A stretch of 64,000 bases of DNA from Antedon mediterranea (GCF_964355755.1 NC_092672.1:31616501-31680500); one strand, 5' to 3'; positions 1-12,190 are shown, numbered from the stretch's first letter. Program-made: numbers and translations. Notes: generated from the sequence alone by a model not told the origin.

Positions 1-1357
1 TTTCTGTAGAAGTGAATGTACACTAGTTTGTTATTAAATATGTATTATAAAATGGTTTACAATTGCAAAATATATTATCATAATTCTATTTAATGTGACA
101 TGTATAATATCTATTAAAATCAAGTCTTAATTAGTCTGTATACATCCGCTCTTGAGGGCGGGTATCACTCTCTGTTACAAACTCAACACAAGCGATTTCC
201 ACTTAGTTATGTCCGTCATGGCAGGCCATACACCAGCATACTGCGCGAAGGTTGCCAAAAAGTCCACACTGGCAAACTTTGAAAAGGTTTCTCTGAGTTT
301 GCACTGCAAACTTAAAGTTTGCATTGTTTGGAGAAATGTGTGTGTTTTGTCGACACTAGTTCTCGGCTGCCATTTTGCACATCTACATCTACTAAAACTT
401 CTGAGTTGACAAACCTCAGCAACCTAAGTTGTCGGCATTCTAAAAACCCGGCTTTCTGCAAGTTGCTGACGGTCTACAAACTGGCAAACATTGAACATCG
501 TATGTCTCTACAACTTTTGCCACCTAAACTATTTACCGAACTTTGCAAAATCCGAATTTGGCACTGTTTGAAGAAACATTTTCTAGTGTAGTGTACTCAA
601 GGCTGCAATAGGTGTACGGTCTAGTTTCCTTCATCTTCAGCAGTAGTAAACTTCAGTTTGCAATCTCGAGTAAACAAAATGGAGCTAGTGTGTAGACAAG
701 TTGACAAACTTTGGCAAACTGCAGAAGACTAGTTAATTTCGGACAGACTGTCAAGGAGCTTCAACCTCATTGAATCATAACAAAATAATCATCACTTCAA
801 ACCCATCGACTGCATATTGGTCCATCTTGAAATAACGTAAAATAATCTTATTCTGGAAACTATCCAATTGTTTGTATTTTTTCTTTGTTATGTATTTAAA
901 CGTATTGTTGAATGGATGCTAAATGAATAAATGAAAAAATTAAAATGAAAATCTGAAAAATGTGTCTATATCACAAAAGTGAAATATTTAATCACTAATT
1001 TGGGTGTTCCTTTAATCGATTGGTGTAATCTAACTCTATTAAAGAATAAATACATATTTAAAATGTTTACAAGTAAGCTGCAGCTACCACAACTTAAACT
1101 CCAAATACAAACAACAATACAGGCATTACAGTACATTTATATAAAAAAAAGAACCCATTGAGTTAAGTTAAAGCCATGACATAATTATGAAGGTAGTAAG
1201 CCTAGACAAATTACATTACCATGATTATTAGGTAATTAAAAAGTAAGAATATAAATTAAGCAGCCTACGTAGGCGTAATAATAGCCATAACTTTTCAGTT
1301 CTAAGTTCACTTAAGAAAACAAAATGTCATTACCATGATATGAATTTAAGATAAATT
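1..1357. other. Non-coding flank with degenerate internal duplication
   Basis: I see no credible gene. Bases about 260-375 and 478-610 resemble each other: both run through a 'ggcaaac' stretch, then 'gca(t/c)tgtttg(g/a)agaaa', then an 'actag/ctagt' and 'ggctgc' end. This looks like an old duplicated or hairpin-type repeat rich in gtttgca/tgcaaac words. Short ORFs here lack any recognisable domain. The segment ends at the target-site duplication of the LINE that starts at 1373. Confidence 0.4.
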
Positions 1358-1372
1358 AATATTTCAGCGTAC
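1358..1372 (+). repeat. Target-site duplication, left copy
   Basis: The 15-bp word aatatttcagcgtac occurs here and again at 5111-5125, directly after an A-rich tail. It brackets the LINE at 1373-5110 exactly, as expected from target-primed reverse transcription. Confidence 0.9.
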
Positions 1373-4300
1373 GAAATGACGTTTTTAATTATTTGAGGGA
1401 GAAACACTTATCAATATACTGTTTACAAGACGTTCATTGGTTAGAATCACAAACAACGCAAATAGAATCCGAGTGGGGACACAAATGTTTTATTAGCTAT
1501 GGAAAATCAAATTCTAGGGGAGTCGCTATTCTGCTAAATAACAATTTCGAATACTCCATAAATGATGTTAAAAAAGATAACTATGGTAATTGGATCGCGA
1601 TCAACATTAGAGTGAGAGATATTGACTTAATAATAATGAATGTTTACGGACCTAATAAAGATGATCCTCCTTTCTATCAGGAAGTTAAAAAAGTGATCGA
1701 ATTATTCACTAGCCCTTATATTCTGATTTGCGGTGACTGGAATCTAGTTCAAAATGAAAATCTAGACCTATTTAACTATCGACATGTAAATAATCCTAAA
1801 GCTAAAACAATTGTACAACAAATTATGCTAGACTTGGATCTATGTGACGTATGGAGAAAAAAAAACCCAAACGAGAAGCGCTATACGTGGCGATCAAAAA
1901 ATCCTTTTAAACAAGCAAGGCTTGATTACTTTTTGACCTCAAACAATTTATTGCACCTAGTGTCAAATGCAAACATCCTACCAAGTTATAAGTCTGATCA
2001 CTCAATAGTGACAATAACACTTGATTTAAAAAGTATAGAAAGAGGAAAGGGGTTTTGGAAATTTAATAATTCACTTCTCCATGACCAAGATTATGTTACA
2101 CTCATAAATGAAATTATAAAAAATACGATTAAAAGCTATACCAACACCACACCTAAAGACCCAGAGAATAATAAGTTAAATCTAACTATAAATGACCAAC
2201 TATTTTTTGAGGTGTTGCTTTGCAATATTCGTGGAGGTACAATAAAATATAGTTCAAGAAAAAATAAAGCCATTCTTAATGTGGAAAAAGAATTAATTAA
2301 TAACATAGAAGAGATGGAAAACGATCTCGCACAACAAACATTAGATATTACAGTCACAGAACACGGAGTAAAAGAAATTGAACAAAAAAAGCACGCCTAG
2401 AAGAAATTCGAAACGAAAAGCTAAAGGGGGCATTTATTAGATCTCGTGCTAAGTGGATAGAAGAGGCTGAAAAGCCAACCACATTTTTCTTAGGTCTCGA
2501 GAAAACTAACTTTACGAACAAATTAATAGACGAATTAATAGATGAAGAAAAAAAAACTATATTGGACAATAAACTTATAATAAAGGAAGTTGAGCATTTT
2601 TACAGTTCTTTATATTAAAAAAAAGATATAGAAAATAAAGCAAATAGATTTAAACGTATTAATAACAAACCAGAACTTTGAAAAAGTTTCAGAAGAAGAA
2701 TCTCAAAAGCTTGAGAGTGAATTGACCTTAGCTGAGCTTACAAATGCACTCAATAAAATGAAAAACAACAAATCACCTGGAACAGACGGCTTTACGTCTG
2801 AATTTTTCAAGATTTTTTTGGGGAAACTGGGTGCTCTACTTCTTCGTTCTTTGAAATATGGCTTTTAAAACTTGTAACCTTTCAGTCACTCAAAAACATA
2901 TTTTATATGATATCCTCTCACTCTATGACGAAAAAAACCTACCTGGTCTCGTATTACTGGTAGATTTCGAGAAAGCTTTTGATTCCCTGGCGTTCAAATT
3001 TATTGATAAGTGTTTGACCTTCTTTAATTTTGGACCAACTCTTAAGAAATAGTGTAGACTTTTTTACACGAAAATTTCTTGCGTTCTAGTTAATGGACAC
3101 CCCAGCAATTTTTTCAATATTGAAAGAGGTTGCAGACAGGGCGATCCGCTATCTCCATACCTATTTATTCTGGGAGTGGAAATTCTAAACATGATGTACG
3201 CCAAAATATTAATATTAAAGGAGTAACAATTGACACCTCTGAGATTAAAATGTTACAATACGCAGATGACACTGCATTTCTTCTGAACGGCTCACACAAA
3301 TCACTTACTGAATGCATGAGTACACTTTCAAAATTTGAAAAGATGTCTGGTTTAAAAATTAACATTTCTAAATCAAAAGCAATATGGTTTGGATTTAAAA
3401 AGTTCTCGAATGAACAAATTAATACTAATTCAAATCTTGACTGGTGTGATAAAGGCCGTTTTGATTTTTTGGGTGTTACATTTGACTTAGAAATAAGCAA
3501 AATGACTAAAATAAATGTTGAAGAGATAACTGGTAAAATTAGGTCTACTATCAATGTGTGGCGTAAGAGAAATCTTACTGTGTTGGGAAGGTTAACTGTG
3601 TTAAAATCTCTAATATTATCAAAACTTAATTATATTTTCACAATGTTGCCAAACCCTACTACAGCTTATCTAAATGAACTTAATAGGATGTTTTTTAATT
3701 TTGTCTGGAAGGGAAAGGATAAAATCAAAAGAAATAAGCTAATTAGAGAGTATAAGGATGGCGGAATTAACATGATTGATATCTTCAGTTACATAAAGGC
3801 AGTTAAGATTAGTTGGATGCGAAGAATTCGTAACAACACTGGAATTCTCAATGTACTTTTCAACAAAATATGCCATGGTAAAAAAACTGAATCAATCTTT
3901 GAATACGGCTCATGCATGATTCAGAGGCTGTCAAAAAATATGAACAATTTGTTCTGGAGAGATGTTCTCCATTCATGGTCCGAGTTTATTGCTATTCATA
4001 ATTCAACAGTATCTGCAAACTATAACGTACTAAAAGAACCAATTTATGGTTGAATGATTCGATTCTAATCAATAACTTTCCAATTTTTTACACCAATTAT
4101 TATGAGTGTGGCGTAAGGTTCATAAATGATTTAATCTCGGATAGAGGAACCTTGCTTAGTTATGAAAACTTCAAAACACACTATAAGGTGAAAAAAAATA
4201 ATTTCCTTAAATACTATGGATTAATTGATGCAATTATAACTAAATACCCTTCTTTGGGTACAGAAATAAATACTAAATTACAAAACCCAATAAATTTACC

Positions 4301-5110
4301 CATACTTGAAACCATAACCAAACCCCAAACAGGATGTAAAGCTTTTTATCGTAAGTTTATTCAAAACAAAGACTTTAACTGTAAAGCTAAACAAAAGTGG
4401 GGTAAAATCTTAAATGTTGAATTCTCGGAACATGAATGGGAGGAAATTAATGTTGCAACTTTTAATGTGACCGACAACGTAAAATTACGATGGTTCCAAT
4501 ACAGACTTAACAACAGTATCCTCACAACTAAAATTTACCTTAAGATTATTAAGTACATCGACGAAGATAACTGCTACTTTTGTAACATTAGAAGAGAAAC
4601 AGTTTATCATTTATTCTGTAAATGTAATATCAGTAGATGGATAAGCAATTTTTTTTTTTCAATGGTGTTCTCGAAATCTTGATATTCGTATATGTGTATC
4701 GGAAAGTGAACTGCTTTTTAGTAATACACCATCCAATAGGATTAATTTACTTTTGTCAATACTAAAGTTGTATATATATAAGAGTAAGTTTTCGGGCCTC
4801 CTCTCACCCACCGGCCTCATAAGCTTTGTAAAATATTACTTTACAATTAAAAAGTTTAGATGTTTGATTAATAATAGAGCCGAAGAATGGGAAGAGTGGA
4901 GTGCCTGGGATAATCTTCTGTAACATAGATTTGTATCACTCTTTCCTGACTTGATGTGCACAACTATATTTATTTTATAAGAAGGTGTTTATATAGGAGA
5001 ATTGATTTTGTATAATTTTTCTATTTTTTCTCTGTCTGCTTTTTTTTTTGTATTTCGATGTATTAAAGAAAGATTGAAAATAAAAAAAAAAATAAATAAA
5101 ATAAAAAAAA
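1373..5110 (+). mobile_element. 5'-truncated L1/Tx1-like non-LTR retrotransposon (decayed ORF2)
   Basis: This is a LINE copy that starts inside the ORF2 endonuclease. The open stretch 1373-2400 reads as an APE-type endonuclease: a QDVH motif near the start, GDWN near 1732-1743 and SDHS near 1993-2004. The frame then shifts near 2390 into a linker reading RSRAKWIEEAEKPTTFFLG, as in L1 elements. Reverse-transcriptase blocks follow: FEKAFDS near 2966, [10 protein letters not shown] near 3130 and YADD at 3259-3270. A Cys/His knuckle (CxxC-x7-H-x4-C) lies near 4570-4625. There are several lesions: stops at 2398 and near 2617, an apparent deletion of part of the RT fingers around 2880, an in-frame TAG near 3050 where a Trp is expected, and a frameshift at about 3175-3215. 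The tail is A-rich (about 5080-5110) and flanked by a 15-bp duplication. L1/Tx1 placement rests on motif style; no phylogeny was made. Confidence 0.9.
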
Positions 5111-5125
5111 AATATTTCAGCGTAC
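5111..5125 (+). repeat. Target-site duplication, right copy
   Basis: Perfect 15-bp match to 1358-1372, immediately 3' of the LINE's A-rich tail. Confidence 0.9.
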
Positions 5126-5264
5126 AGATTTTAATAAGCCTACTCGAGTTACATAATTCAAATTCAAAGTGCTTCACTTTTTAAAGACATAACAAAGCTT
5201 TTGACTATTTCAATAGAAAATGTATTAGTAAATAGCTAGAAACCTTTATCTATGGCCCATCTTT

Positions 5265-5460
5265 TATATTTGATTTGATTTGATTTGAATTTATTTGGAA
5301 AATCATCATAAAAAATACATACAAAGTGATAACATAAATTACGGACATTACAAATAATACATTTATAAAAGACTTTCCAGGATAGCCCAAAAAGCTTATC
5401 AGCTTATTTCCATTGGGATCCTTTATTATTAAAGCTGTACACGCTACAATAACCATAACA
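5265..5460 (-). mobile_element. LINE 3'-end-like fragment with ttgat/ttgaa microsatellite
   Basis: A tttgatttgatttgatttgaa run is followed by a stretch (to about 5445) that resembles the 3' UTR of an invertebrate LINE read on the minus strand, ending with 'gggatcctttattatt'. There is no coding content. The resemblance is from memory of such 3' ends and is not verified. Confidence 0.4.
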
Positions 5461-5484
5461 ATTGGTTGTCTTGTTTTTTTTAAA

Positions 5485-5590
5485 GTAAAATCTGGAGTAT
5501 GACAAGGATGTCCTTTAAGTGATCTTTTCTAACATTATCTTAAAAGCAAATTAGCATGCTGATGATAACACTTTATTTCTCAGCTATGAC
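5485..5590 (+). pseudogene. Decayed reverse-transcriptase remnant (GV*QGCPLS ... ADD)
   Basis: Near 5492 the plus strand reads SGV*QGCPLS, the RT motif GVRQGCPLS with its Arg codon CGA changed to TGA. About 60 bases later, in a different frame, 'gctgatgataac' reads ADDNTLFL, the RT catalytic box. The roughly 60 residues that normally separate these motifs are missing, so this is an internally deleted scrap, probably of an L1/Tx1-like LINE. Confidence 0.6.
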
Positions 5591-6714
5591 ATATCCATCC
5601 ACATAATTTTGAAATAAACAGATTGATGAATTCACGAGATCTCGAAAATGAGATTACATTTTAAGTTAAGAGACTAACAACGATTGGTAAAAAATGTAAA
5701 GGTCATGTCATTGACATGATTCGTCTAAATTTTCATCGGCTAAAATGAAACGCATTAACATAACTGTTCTAATGATTGTTTTAACATGGAAAAATATGCC
5801 CCTTTACTATTTTGGAAAACTCATAACAGGTGATGACAAATGCTTGATGCAATAGGCCTAACTGTTCTAGTAAATATTCAGAAAACAATTTCGACAAACC
5901 ATTTCAGATTTTCGACACTGTATATAGCATGTAATTTATTTAATCTAAACTTTAAAAGATAGTAACTTATATTCATTTATTTAATCACTTTGTATTATTT
6001 AATGATCTACTATGGTACAAAACTATAAAATTTTGACAATAAAGTGCACTTGTATCTTATATTGTATGACTATAAATATCGCTTGACACAATGTACTTTA
6101 CATTTTGTTTACAAACACACACGAATAATTAATGATAGAGATAGAAACGATATTAACACCACATACACGACCAACTGATGTGGTTTAATAATCGTATTAA
6201 ATATGAAGGTAATACTCTTCATTATCTAAATTGAACGTGCTATTTATAAACAACATGATGATGATGCTGATGAAATATTGTTGTTATATAATTTTTTAAA
6301 GAACAAAGTTAAAAACAATCATTTAATGGTCGAATATTATACATTGTACATGCTATTCCACATAATGTTTGGTATATTATTAAAGTAAACTCGAAAATAA
6401 CATATGAAAATTCATTGAAGCTTTGTAATTCAAACTATTATAAGACAACTTATTAATTGTATTTTTTTTCTGTTTTGGAATAGTACATTCTTACTACACA
6501 TTTAAAAAGAAATAATGACGATTTAATCCTTAAATTATAAACTGTTTTGGTCGACTTAATATATTCATTTCAACCCACAGTTTTCAATTTACATAATCAT
6601 AATACTAAATAGAATTGACTTTTTATCATATTCAATTAATAATTAATTATTCGTACAGAAATAGACAGAGTTAATTACACTGGAGTTCTTACATCAGACA
6701 TTTGAAAAGCCCTA
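5591..6714. other. AT-rich intergenic sequence
   Basis: I see no gene, RNA gene or repeat with recognisable ends. The stretch at about 6538-6690 (gttttggtcgacttaatatattc onwards) recurs with high similarity at about 21090-21228, so at least that part is a dispersed or duplicated repeat. Confidence 0.4.
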
Positions 6715-6895
6715 GGCAATGTGGATCACATTATCTTAATTAAGAAACTAGAAGCAACGGGAATAGATAACTCAACCGTTAAGATCTTATCTTGCAACAG
6801 ACAGCATACAGTTTTTGTTAAAAACACACATTCCCGTCTCCTTTCTATTCCATGTGGTGTTCCACAAGGTAACATAGGACCTCTTTGCTACGTTC
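6715..6895 (+). pseudogene. Non-LTR reverse-transcriptase fragment (VDH...GVPQG)
   Basis: The reading from about 6718 gives VDHIILIKKLEATGID and, about 40 residues later, IPCGVPQGNIGPL. This is the order and spacing of RT motifs from the post-catalytic helix to GVPQG(S)ILGPL in Jockey/CR1-superfamily LINEs. The frame breaks into low-complexity ttcaattcaattcaa at about 6895. The nearby segment 7068-7165 repeats bases 6835-6930. Confidence 0.65.
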
Positions 6896-7170
6896 AATTT
6901 TCAATTCAATTCAATTCAATTTATTTTCCACATACAACTGGTATAATAATCTTTAATGTCTTTCTGTTTTGTTCTTTCTCACATAAATAAAATCAAAACT
7001 TAAGACAAAAACCAAACTAAACTAAACAACTACTACAACAAACTACATTAAAGAACAACACATATTCTGGTCTCCTTTCTATTTTATGTGGTGTTCTACA
7101 ATGAGGTATAACATAGGACCTTTTTGTACGTTCAATTTTCAATTCAATTCAATTCAATTTCTTTTCCACA
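6835..7170 (+). repeat. Direct duplication of about 95 bp with (ttcaa)n
   Basis: The block 'tctcctttctatt..atgtggtgtt..acaa...cataggacct..ttg.tacgttcaattttcaattcaattc' occurs at about 6836-6930 and again at about 7069-7168. The second copy has point changes that destroy the RT reading (for example caa to a frame with tga). Confidence 0.7.
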
Positions 7171-8234
7171 TACTACAACTACTACAACCAAGATCTGTGC
7201 AGAGCACAGATCTTTAAGCTAATAAGCAACCTTACAAAATAATAAATATTTACAATAAGCATACAAGCAAGTGAATAAATAAATAAATAAGTAAACAAAT
7301 AAATTTTGTATATATTGTATAAAATATAATAAAAAAGCAGGGTAGTATTTATTCACCATATATCGAGATCAGAGGCAGTTTAAAAGCACACTTATTTACT
7401 GATGCCAAGTAAAGATCCCGTCTTATAGCTAGTGATCTAAGCAATGAACTCAAATCATGTAATCATTTGTATCCTGATAACATATCAATTCACTTGAGGC
7501 TGCCTTATTTGGAACAAATAGTTAATTAAAACAAGCTAATGACTTCTAGATTGTAGCGGAAGTAAACAAGCAACCTGCGCATTTTCTTTAGGTATATCAC
7601 TTGATAAGTCATTACATAGTAGATTTAGTTTTTTTTTAGTTTAAGAGATAAAGTTTTTGTATAAACAAGTATTATTTCTTAATAAATACGCTAGAAAACA
7701 ATTATATTCTGATCTTATTCAACATAATTTTGATTAGCCGACGCGTTGTATCATGGTGCCAAGCAAGAGGACAAGCCTATCATTAAAATCAGCCATTTTG
7801 CTCGAAAATAATTGTTTTATTAAATTGTTGGTTGTGATATTTTACAATGATCGATCTCAGAGTTACAGAACTTGTTTTTCGTTCTAAGTTAATTTTTATA
7901 CCTCATTTACGTCGTTTTTTGTTGTCTACATCATTGTATATTTCGTTTTTGTGTTGATATAAGTAGATTTTGCGTTGCGCGTATACGTTAACCGCCGTGT
8001 AGGCTTGCTCCAAATCTGTATTTATTGTCTTTTTTATGTTAGATTCACACGTCGATTTGTGTCTGAAAATACCAAGCTAAAGTAGTATACATATGAAACG
8101 CCATATGTGCCAAAACTTTTTACTAATATTAAGACTGTTTTTCAATAGTATTGACTTTACACAGCACACACGATCTTTAAAATGTACATACATGATAACA
8201 GCAAATCATCTGTTTAGTTTCATAAATCCAAAGC
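7171..8234. other. 3' flank of receptor copy 1
   Basis: Intergenic. The 7640-8000 part matches the 3' flank of copy 4 (26890-27110). Both carry 'aagtttttgtata.acaag.attatt' and the word caatgatcgat (7845-7855 and 26989-26999), followed by tracts of acgt/gcgttgcg words. The duplicated unit therefore includes the receptor 3' flank, and any conserved 3'-UTR or polyadenylation signal would lie here. Confidence 0.55.
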
Positions 8235-9227
8235 TCATTTGAAGCATTTTAGACCGAAGAACTTGAAAAACACCCCTCTGATTTTAAGATGTGTAAGTGC
8301 ATAAAGGAATGGATTGATGGCCGAGTTACTCCACAAGAGGTAGAGAACAAACGACCAAACAATCATAGCTGGTGAGTTGTTATCATCACTAATTACACTC
8401 CAAATAAGCACAATCGAGTAAGGAGTCCAGCAGATGACAAAAGCAGAAACTAGAGCCGCAAGAGTTATTGCCGCTTTTCGATGTCTTGTATTATCCACGT
8501 TTTGTTGGTCAGACCTCGAAGATGTATAACCTGTAGTGATTGGTGTAAGATTGTTTGCAACCTGGTGTATTGATTGGTTGTGATTTATACGCGTGCGATG
8601 ACGTATCTCTTTGAATACATAGCTATTCAAATATGCTATAATGGTTAACGGTATTACAAAATAAACGAATATAGTTACCAAAGTGTAAGGCAGACTTGTT
8701 GACTCTATATCGCAATATACTGAATAGTCAATTATTTGTTCACCTCTGAATTTCTCCCAGAATAAAATTGGAATTGCGTAAAATGGCAAGACAGCCGCCC
8801 ACGAGACAAGAATCATTACGGTAACTCGTTTTGTAGTCTGAAATTGAAGGTATTTCAACTTCAGTTTTAACATCCAGTACCGGTCCAAACTGATTAAGAT
8901 AATACCACAAACAGAAACACCACATGTCGAGTAGTCAATGATCAACCACATCTTACAGACGCCTTCACCAAATGGCCAATAACCAAACATTAGCCAAAGA
9001 GCGTAAAGCGGGAAGGAGAAGGCACCAATGAAAAAGTCCGCTACAGACAGATTCAAGATGAACAAATTAGCTGGATTCGAACGAAGTGATTTTTCGGTGA
9101 TGAAAGCGAGAATGATGAGACTGTTCCCGAACACGGTCACTACGGACAAAAACCAACATATGACGACTTCTCCAGATACAATCAAACTATCATCAGTTTG
9201 ATTCAAATAGTTGCTGGACGATTCCAT
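8235..9227 (-). CDS. Aminergic (histamine H3-like) 7TM receptor, copy 1
   Basis: A 330-residue class A receptor, intact in one exon. Landmarks are an NQT glycosylation sequon at N9, N35 in TM1, LSVADF (D64) in TM2, C91 and D98 (LIIDYSTC) in TM3, DRY at 115-117, W143 in TM4, C172 in the second extracellular loop, CWTP 266-269 in TM6 and NSAINPFLY ending at about 309 in TM7. D98 at the TM3 ligand position, and the WxFGxGxCKxWL and LLWxNSAxNPxLY patterns, are typical of histamine H3-like receptors, with muscarinic receptors next closest. It would sit in the plasma membrane and couple a biogenic amine to G proteins; the ligand is unknown. The third loop is short. An acceptor 34 bases upstream and a shared MESSS start in its paralogues support this ATG. 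It is nearest to copy 2. Confidence 0.93.
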   Translation of the reverse strand: MESSSNYLNQTDDSLIVSGEVVICWFLSVVTVFGNSLIILAFITEKSLRSNPANLFILNLSVADFFIGAFSFPLYALWLMFGYWPFGEGVCKMWLIIDYSTCGVSVCGIILISLDRYWMLKLKLKYLQFQTTKRVTVMILVSWAAVLPFYAIPILFWEKFRGEQIIDYSVYCDIESTSLPYTLVTIFVYFVIPLTIIAYLNSYVFKEIRHRTRINHNQSIHQVANNLTPITTGYTSSRSDQQNVDNTRHRKAAITLAALVSAFVICWTPYSIVLIWSVISDDNNSPAMIVWSFVLYLLWSNSAINPFLYALTHLKIRGVFFKFFGLKCFK

Positions 9228-9261
9228 GTTTCCGTGAAGTTAACTTACACAATTACTGAAA

Positions 9262-10313
9262 CTGAATAAAACAGTAGGAATTTGAATTAATAACAGAATC
9301 TGTTTGTGCACTTTTACTGTGTTAATAATATAATTATGATTTAATAACTCAAATTTCAAGTGCTTCAGTTCAGTGATAATATTCCATTAAGACAGTAAAT
9401 TGCTGTTATTATAATTTAGCCGTCGATTGAGTTCGGCCTTCCCGAGGATTTTGTAAACCACAAATTAACATGTTGGTAAACTTTAGCAAAAACTAGACAT
9501 AATAAGAAATAAACTGACACTAGTTGAACAATTTTGTTGAGATTATTTGACATTAATTAACCTATATACATATATTTAAAACAGATATATTGTATTCTAA
9601 AGTCACATAATAGTTATTTACTTTGACCAGAAATTGGTCGAAACTAAATTATTTACCTGTATTATTTAACTGTAATTCAAGCAAACAATTCACTGGAAGT
9701 CAATGTTTTTTTGGTTGAATTTAACCTTTTATTTTGTCTTTTTTCTGAAAAAAAAAATTGTTTTCTACGGAAGTGACTAACTTTATTAAAACTGCGAAAT
9801 GGCATATTCAAAGTCTTTTTATCAATCTTCATTTTTCCTGTATTTAGGGACAATACATCGAGATAGATATACGATTTTTACAGTGTTTAATTTGGTCTAT
9901 AGTAAATATTTATATTTATCAATCAATAATTTATGTTGACTGCTTTGTTAAGAATAAAACTAGAAATAATAATAAACAAGTAAATTTCAAACAATGCTAA
10001 AATATGCATTTTCTATTATAACAATATTAATGATATATCATACTGATTAAATTGCTATAAATATTGTATTATCATTTATCTTGGAATGATTTTGAATTAG
10101 AATCACGACGATATTAACATTGCTAGTCATTTTCAAACCCCTTACACGGTAATTATAAATGAATGATGATGGATGTAAATAGACCTAAAAAATAAGATCG
10201 CGGTGTTTGACACATTAGACGCAACACGTTTAATTAATAAAAAAAACACATAAATATACTTGATAATATGATGTTTGCTATAATTATTTAAATAAACAAT
10301 ATATAATACTTAC
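9262..10313 (-). other. 5'-UTR intron of receptor copy 1
   Basis: On the minus strand the donor is AGTGATT|GTAAGTATTATA (intron starts at 10313). The acceptor is ctgttttattcag|TTTCAGTAATTG (intron ends at 9262, 34 nt before the ATG). Copy 2 has the same acceptor sequence and an equivalent donor. Length is 1052 bp. The intron contains the MITE at about 9588-9860. Prediction is by eye; no transcript evidence. Confidence 0.75.
9588..9860 (-). mobile_element. MITE, 'gatgtattgtccc' family, copy in intron
   Basis: Read on the minus strand it begins 'gatgtattgtccc', continues 'gaaaaatgaagat', 'gttttaataaa..tt', 'aaaggttaaattcaa' and 'ttggtcaaagt', and ends 'ataactattatgtgac'. The copy at about 50137-50490 on the plus strand has the same words in the same order. 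It has no coding capacity. Confidence 0.75.
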
Positions 10314-10545
10314 AATCACTTGCTGTATTTACCTATGTTACCATTCATCCCTCTTTAGAGTTCTCATTCACGGTGACTGTTGCTATGATCTTAAATGAGT
10401 GCTATGCGTCGTATATCATACCTGGGTAGACCAATCATAACACGTCAAAATAAACACGCGAGTGGTTACGATTTAAACATGAATCCCATGATACAGTACA
10501 TTACTATACTTACGTCACCATCCATCATAGGAGAGGGCGCAATCA
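10314..10545 (-). promoter_or_regulatory. Putative 5' exon and promoter block of receptor copy 1
   Basis: Just upstream of the donor the minus strand reads GAATGGTAACATA...ACAGCAAGTGATT, matching copy 2 (GAATGGTAACATC...ACAGTAACA). Further upstream lie 'gatcatagcaac', an inverted CCAAT box (ccaat on plus, 10431-10435) and 'gagagggcgcaa' (10531-10542). The same words occur in the same order at copies 2 and 4, and the first two at copy 3. Conservation between paralogues in otherwise diverged DNA argues for promoter function; the start site is not defined. Confidence 0.6.
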
Positions 10546-10705
10546 TATTTTTTAAATCATTTGAGTTTCCTTCAACAATTAGATGTGTTCATTGTTGATG
10601 TATTAATATCTGATTCACGTATATACTAATTTGTCCAGTAGGCCTATGATAGGCTCTGTAATACAGCGTCAAATATGTCATGGCATCAGAGCATTTGCAA
10701 TGATT

Positions 10706-10733
10706 TAGATAGATAGATAGATAGATAGATAGC
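10706..10733 (+). repeat. (GATA)n microsatellite
   Basis: About seven tandem 'agat/gata' units. Confidence 0.9.
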
Positions 10734-10744
10734 TAGAAGATAGT

Positions 10745-11125
10745 GTCCAGCAAATGTCAGTCTTCTTCTTATTGTTTTTGTTGGTATAGTCATAGAGCCA
10801 TTACAGTACTTCGTTACTGAATATTTGTTGCCATTTTATTCTCATAGCAGTAGATTAAAGTGAGTGACTGCCATCAATTGCTTTCTTAAGTTTCTTTGTA
10901 ATGGTCCAATTTTCTGATCCATATAGAAATACTGATTCAACAGTCATCTTGAAGAGCCATAGTTTAAGGTTTTTACTACTATTTGACCTCCATATTTGAT
11001 TTAATTTAGTAATTACAGTTCATGCTTTTTCTTTTCTTATTTTTAAATACCTGCTGGTCGTGTTAATAAAGCTACACAGATACCAGAAATCATTCACCTT
11101 GTCTATCTCTATACTATTCTGTGTT
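10745..11125 (-). pseudogene. RTE-like LINE fragment (C-terminal RT region)
   Basis: The minus strand reads VNDFWYLCSFINT near 11095, then KLNQIWRS, KLWLFKMTVESVFLYGSEN and WTITKKLKKAIDGSHS (around 10870-10965). This order (VxDFxYLGS, KxxxTVESVxLYGSExWTxTKxLxxxxDG) is the region after the RT domain in RTE-clade elements. There are stops and the ends are not recognisable. It lies between receptor copies 1 and 2. Confidence 0.7.
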
Positions 11126-11221
11126 TTAATTTTTCCGGATTGATTATATGATATAAATTCTCTCCACCTTTCGACACAAGTTTGATGGTTTCTAGGCCCA
11201 GGTAAGGCAATCTATTGGTTC

Positions 11222-11250
11222 TGACCTGACCTGACCTGACTTGACCTGAT
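11222..11250 (+). repeat. (TGACC)n short tandem repeat
   Basis: The run ctgacctgacctgacctgac continues as ttgacctga, with about six 5-bp units. Confidence 0.85.
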
Positions 11251-11939
11251 ATAGTTTGGTCGTCGGTCGTCGCAAATCGATAACTTCTTAATAACAAAGG
11301 TTTTTGTTATTACTAACACAATTATAATAAGATGCTTAATGTACTATATTTGTTATTGTTATGCTTTAAAATTCATGATATATAGATACATAAAATGTAA
11401 TTAGTATAAATAGACATTTTTAATGAATTAAACCATTCCACTTATATGGATTAAGATTATATGTACAATCTACTGCGTAATCAACATACACGTATAAAAA
11501 GTTTAAAAAAAAATTCATTAATGCCTATCAATAATTTATTTTGATGTTTTATATGTGATTTTATATAGATTTGTATTTTATATGTATATTTCCTATTATC
11601 TCTCAGTGTATAAAGAACAATTTATGATGTATTATTTTATATTGGACCAAATAAAAACTTAAAATTGGCTTTAGTGAAATTGCATTATAGGAGTAAATTT
11701 ACTTTTATGTTTTAATTTAGTACGATAGATAAGTACGAAATGATGTATATATTTCATATGTTTACAAATACAGTATAGCCTCTATTAAGGAGACCCATGG
11801 GACCTAAAAAAGTTTCTCATTCATATATATTTACATAAATTACTATAACTAGAGATTGTTTAAGAAAAAAAGTACATAAACTAATAATAAATAAAAGAAA
11901 ACAAAGTTACAATTTCTATTTAAACCATATTATCCAATC

Positions 11940-12190
11940 TTAACTGGTCTTATGAAATATATATTTAACGTTCATCATATCTTAAAAGTAAATAGTTCTT
12001 GTATACTAATTTAAATTTAGAAGTTGTAGATGCATTTTTAATATCTACATGGATTCAATTCCATAATTTAGCTTCTTGGTATTTAATAGAGTCCTTGATC
12101 ACATTGTTTGTACATTTAGGTAAAAGATAATCATTTGCATTGCGTGTATTATAACTATGTAGTTGACTATGTTTCATAAAGTAGTTATTA
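11940..12190 (-). pseudogene. LINE C-terminal fragment (YNTRNA...KLWN)
   Basis: The minus strand gives HSYNTRNANDYLLPKCTNN, then IKYQEAKLWN, then DIKNASTTSKFKLVYKNYLL. This matches the usual C-terminal pattern of Jockey/CR1-superfamily ORF2 proteins (YxTRxA...FxxxxxxLWNxLPxxI...FKxxLKxYLL). A TAG interrupts it after LWN. No ends were found. Confidence 0.6.
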
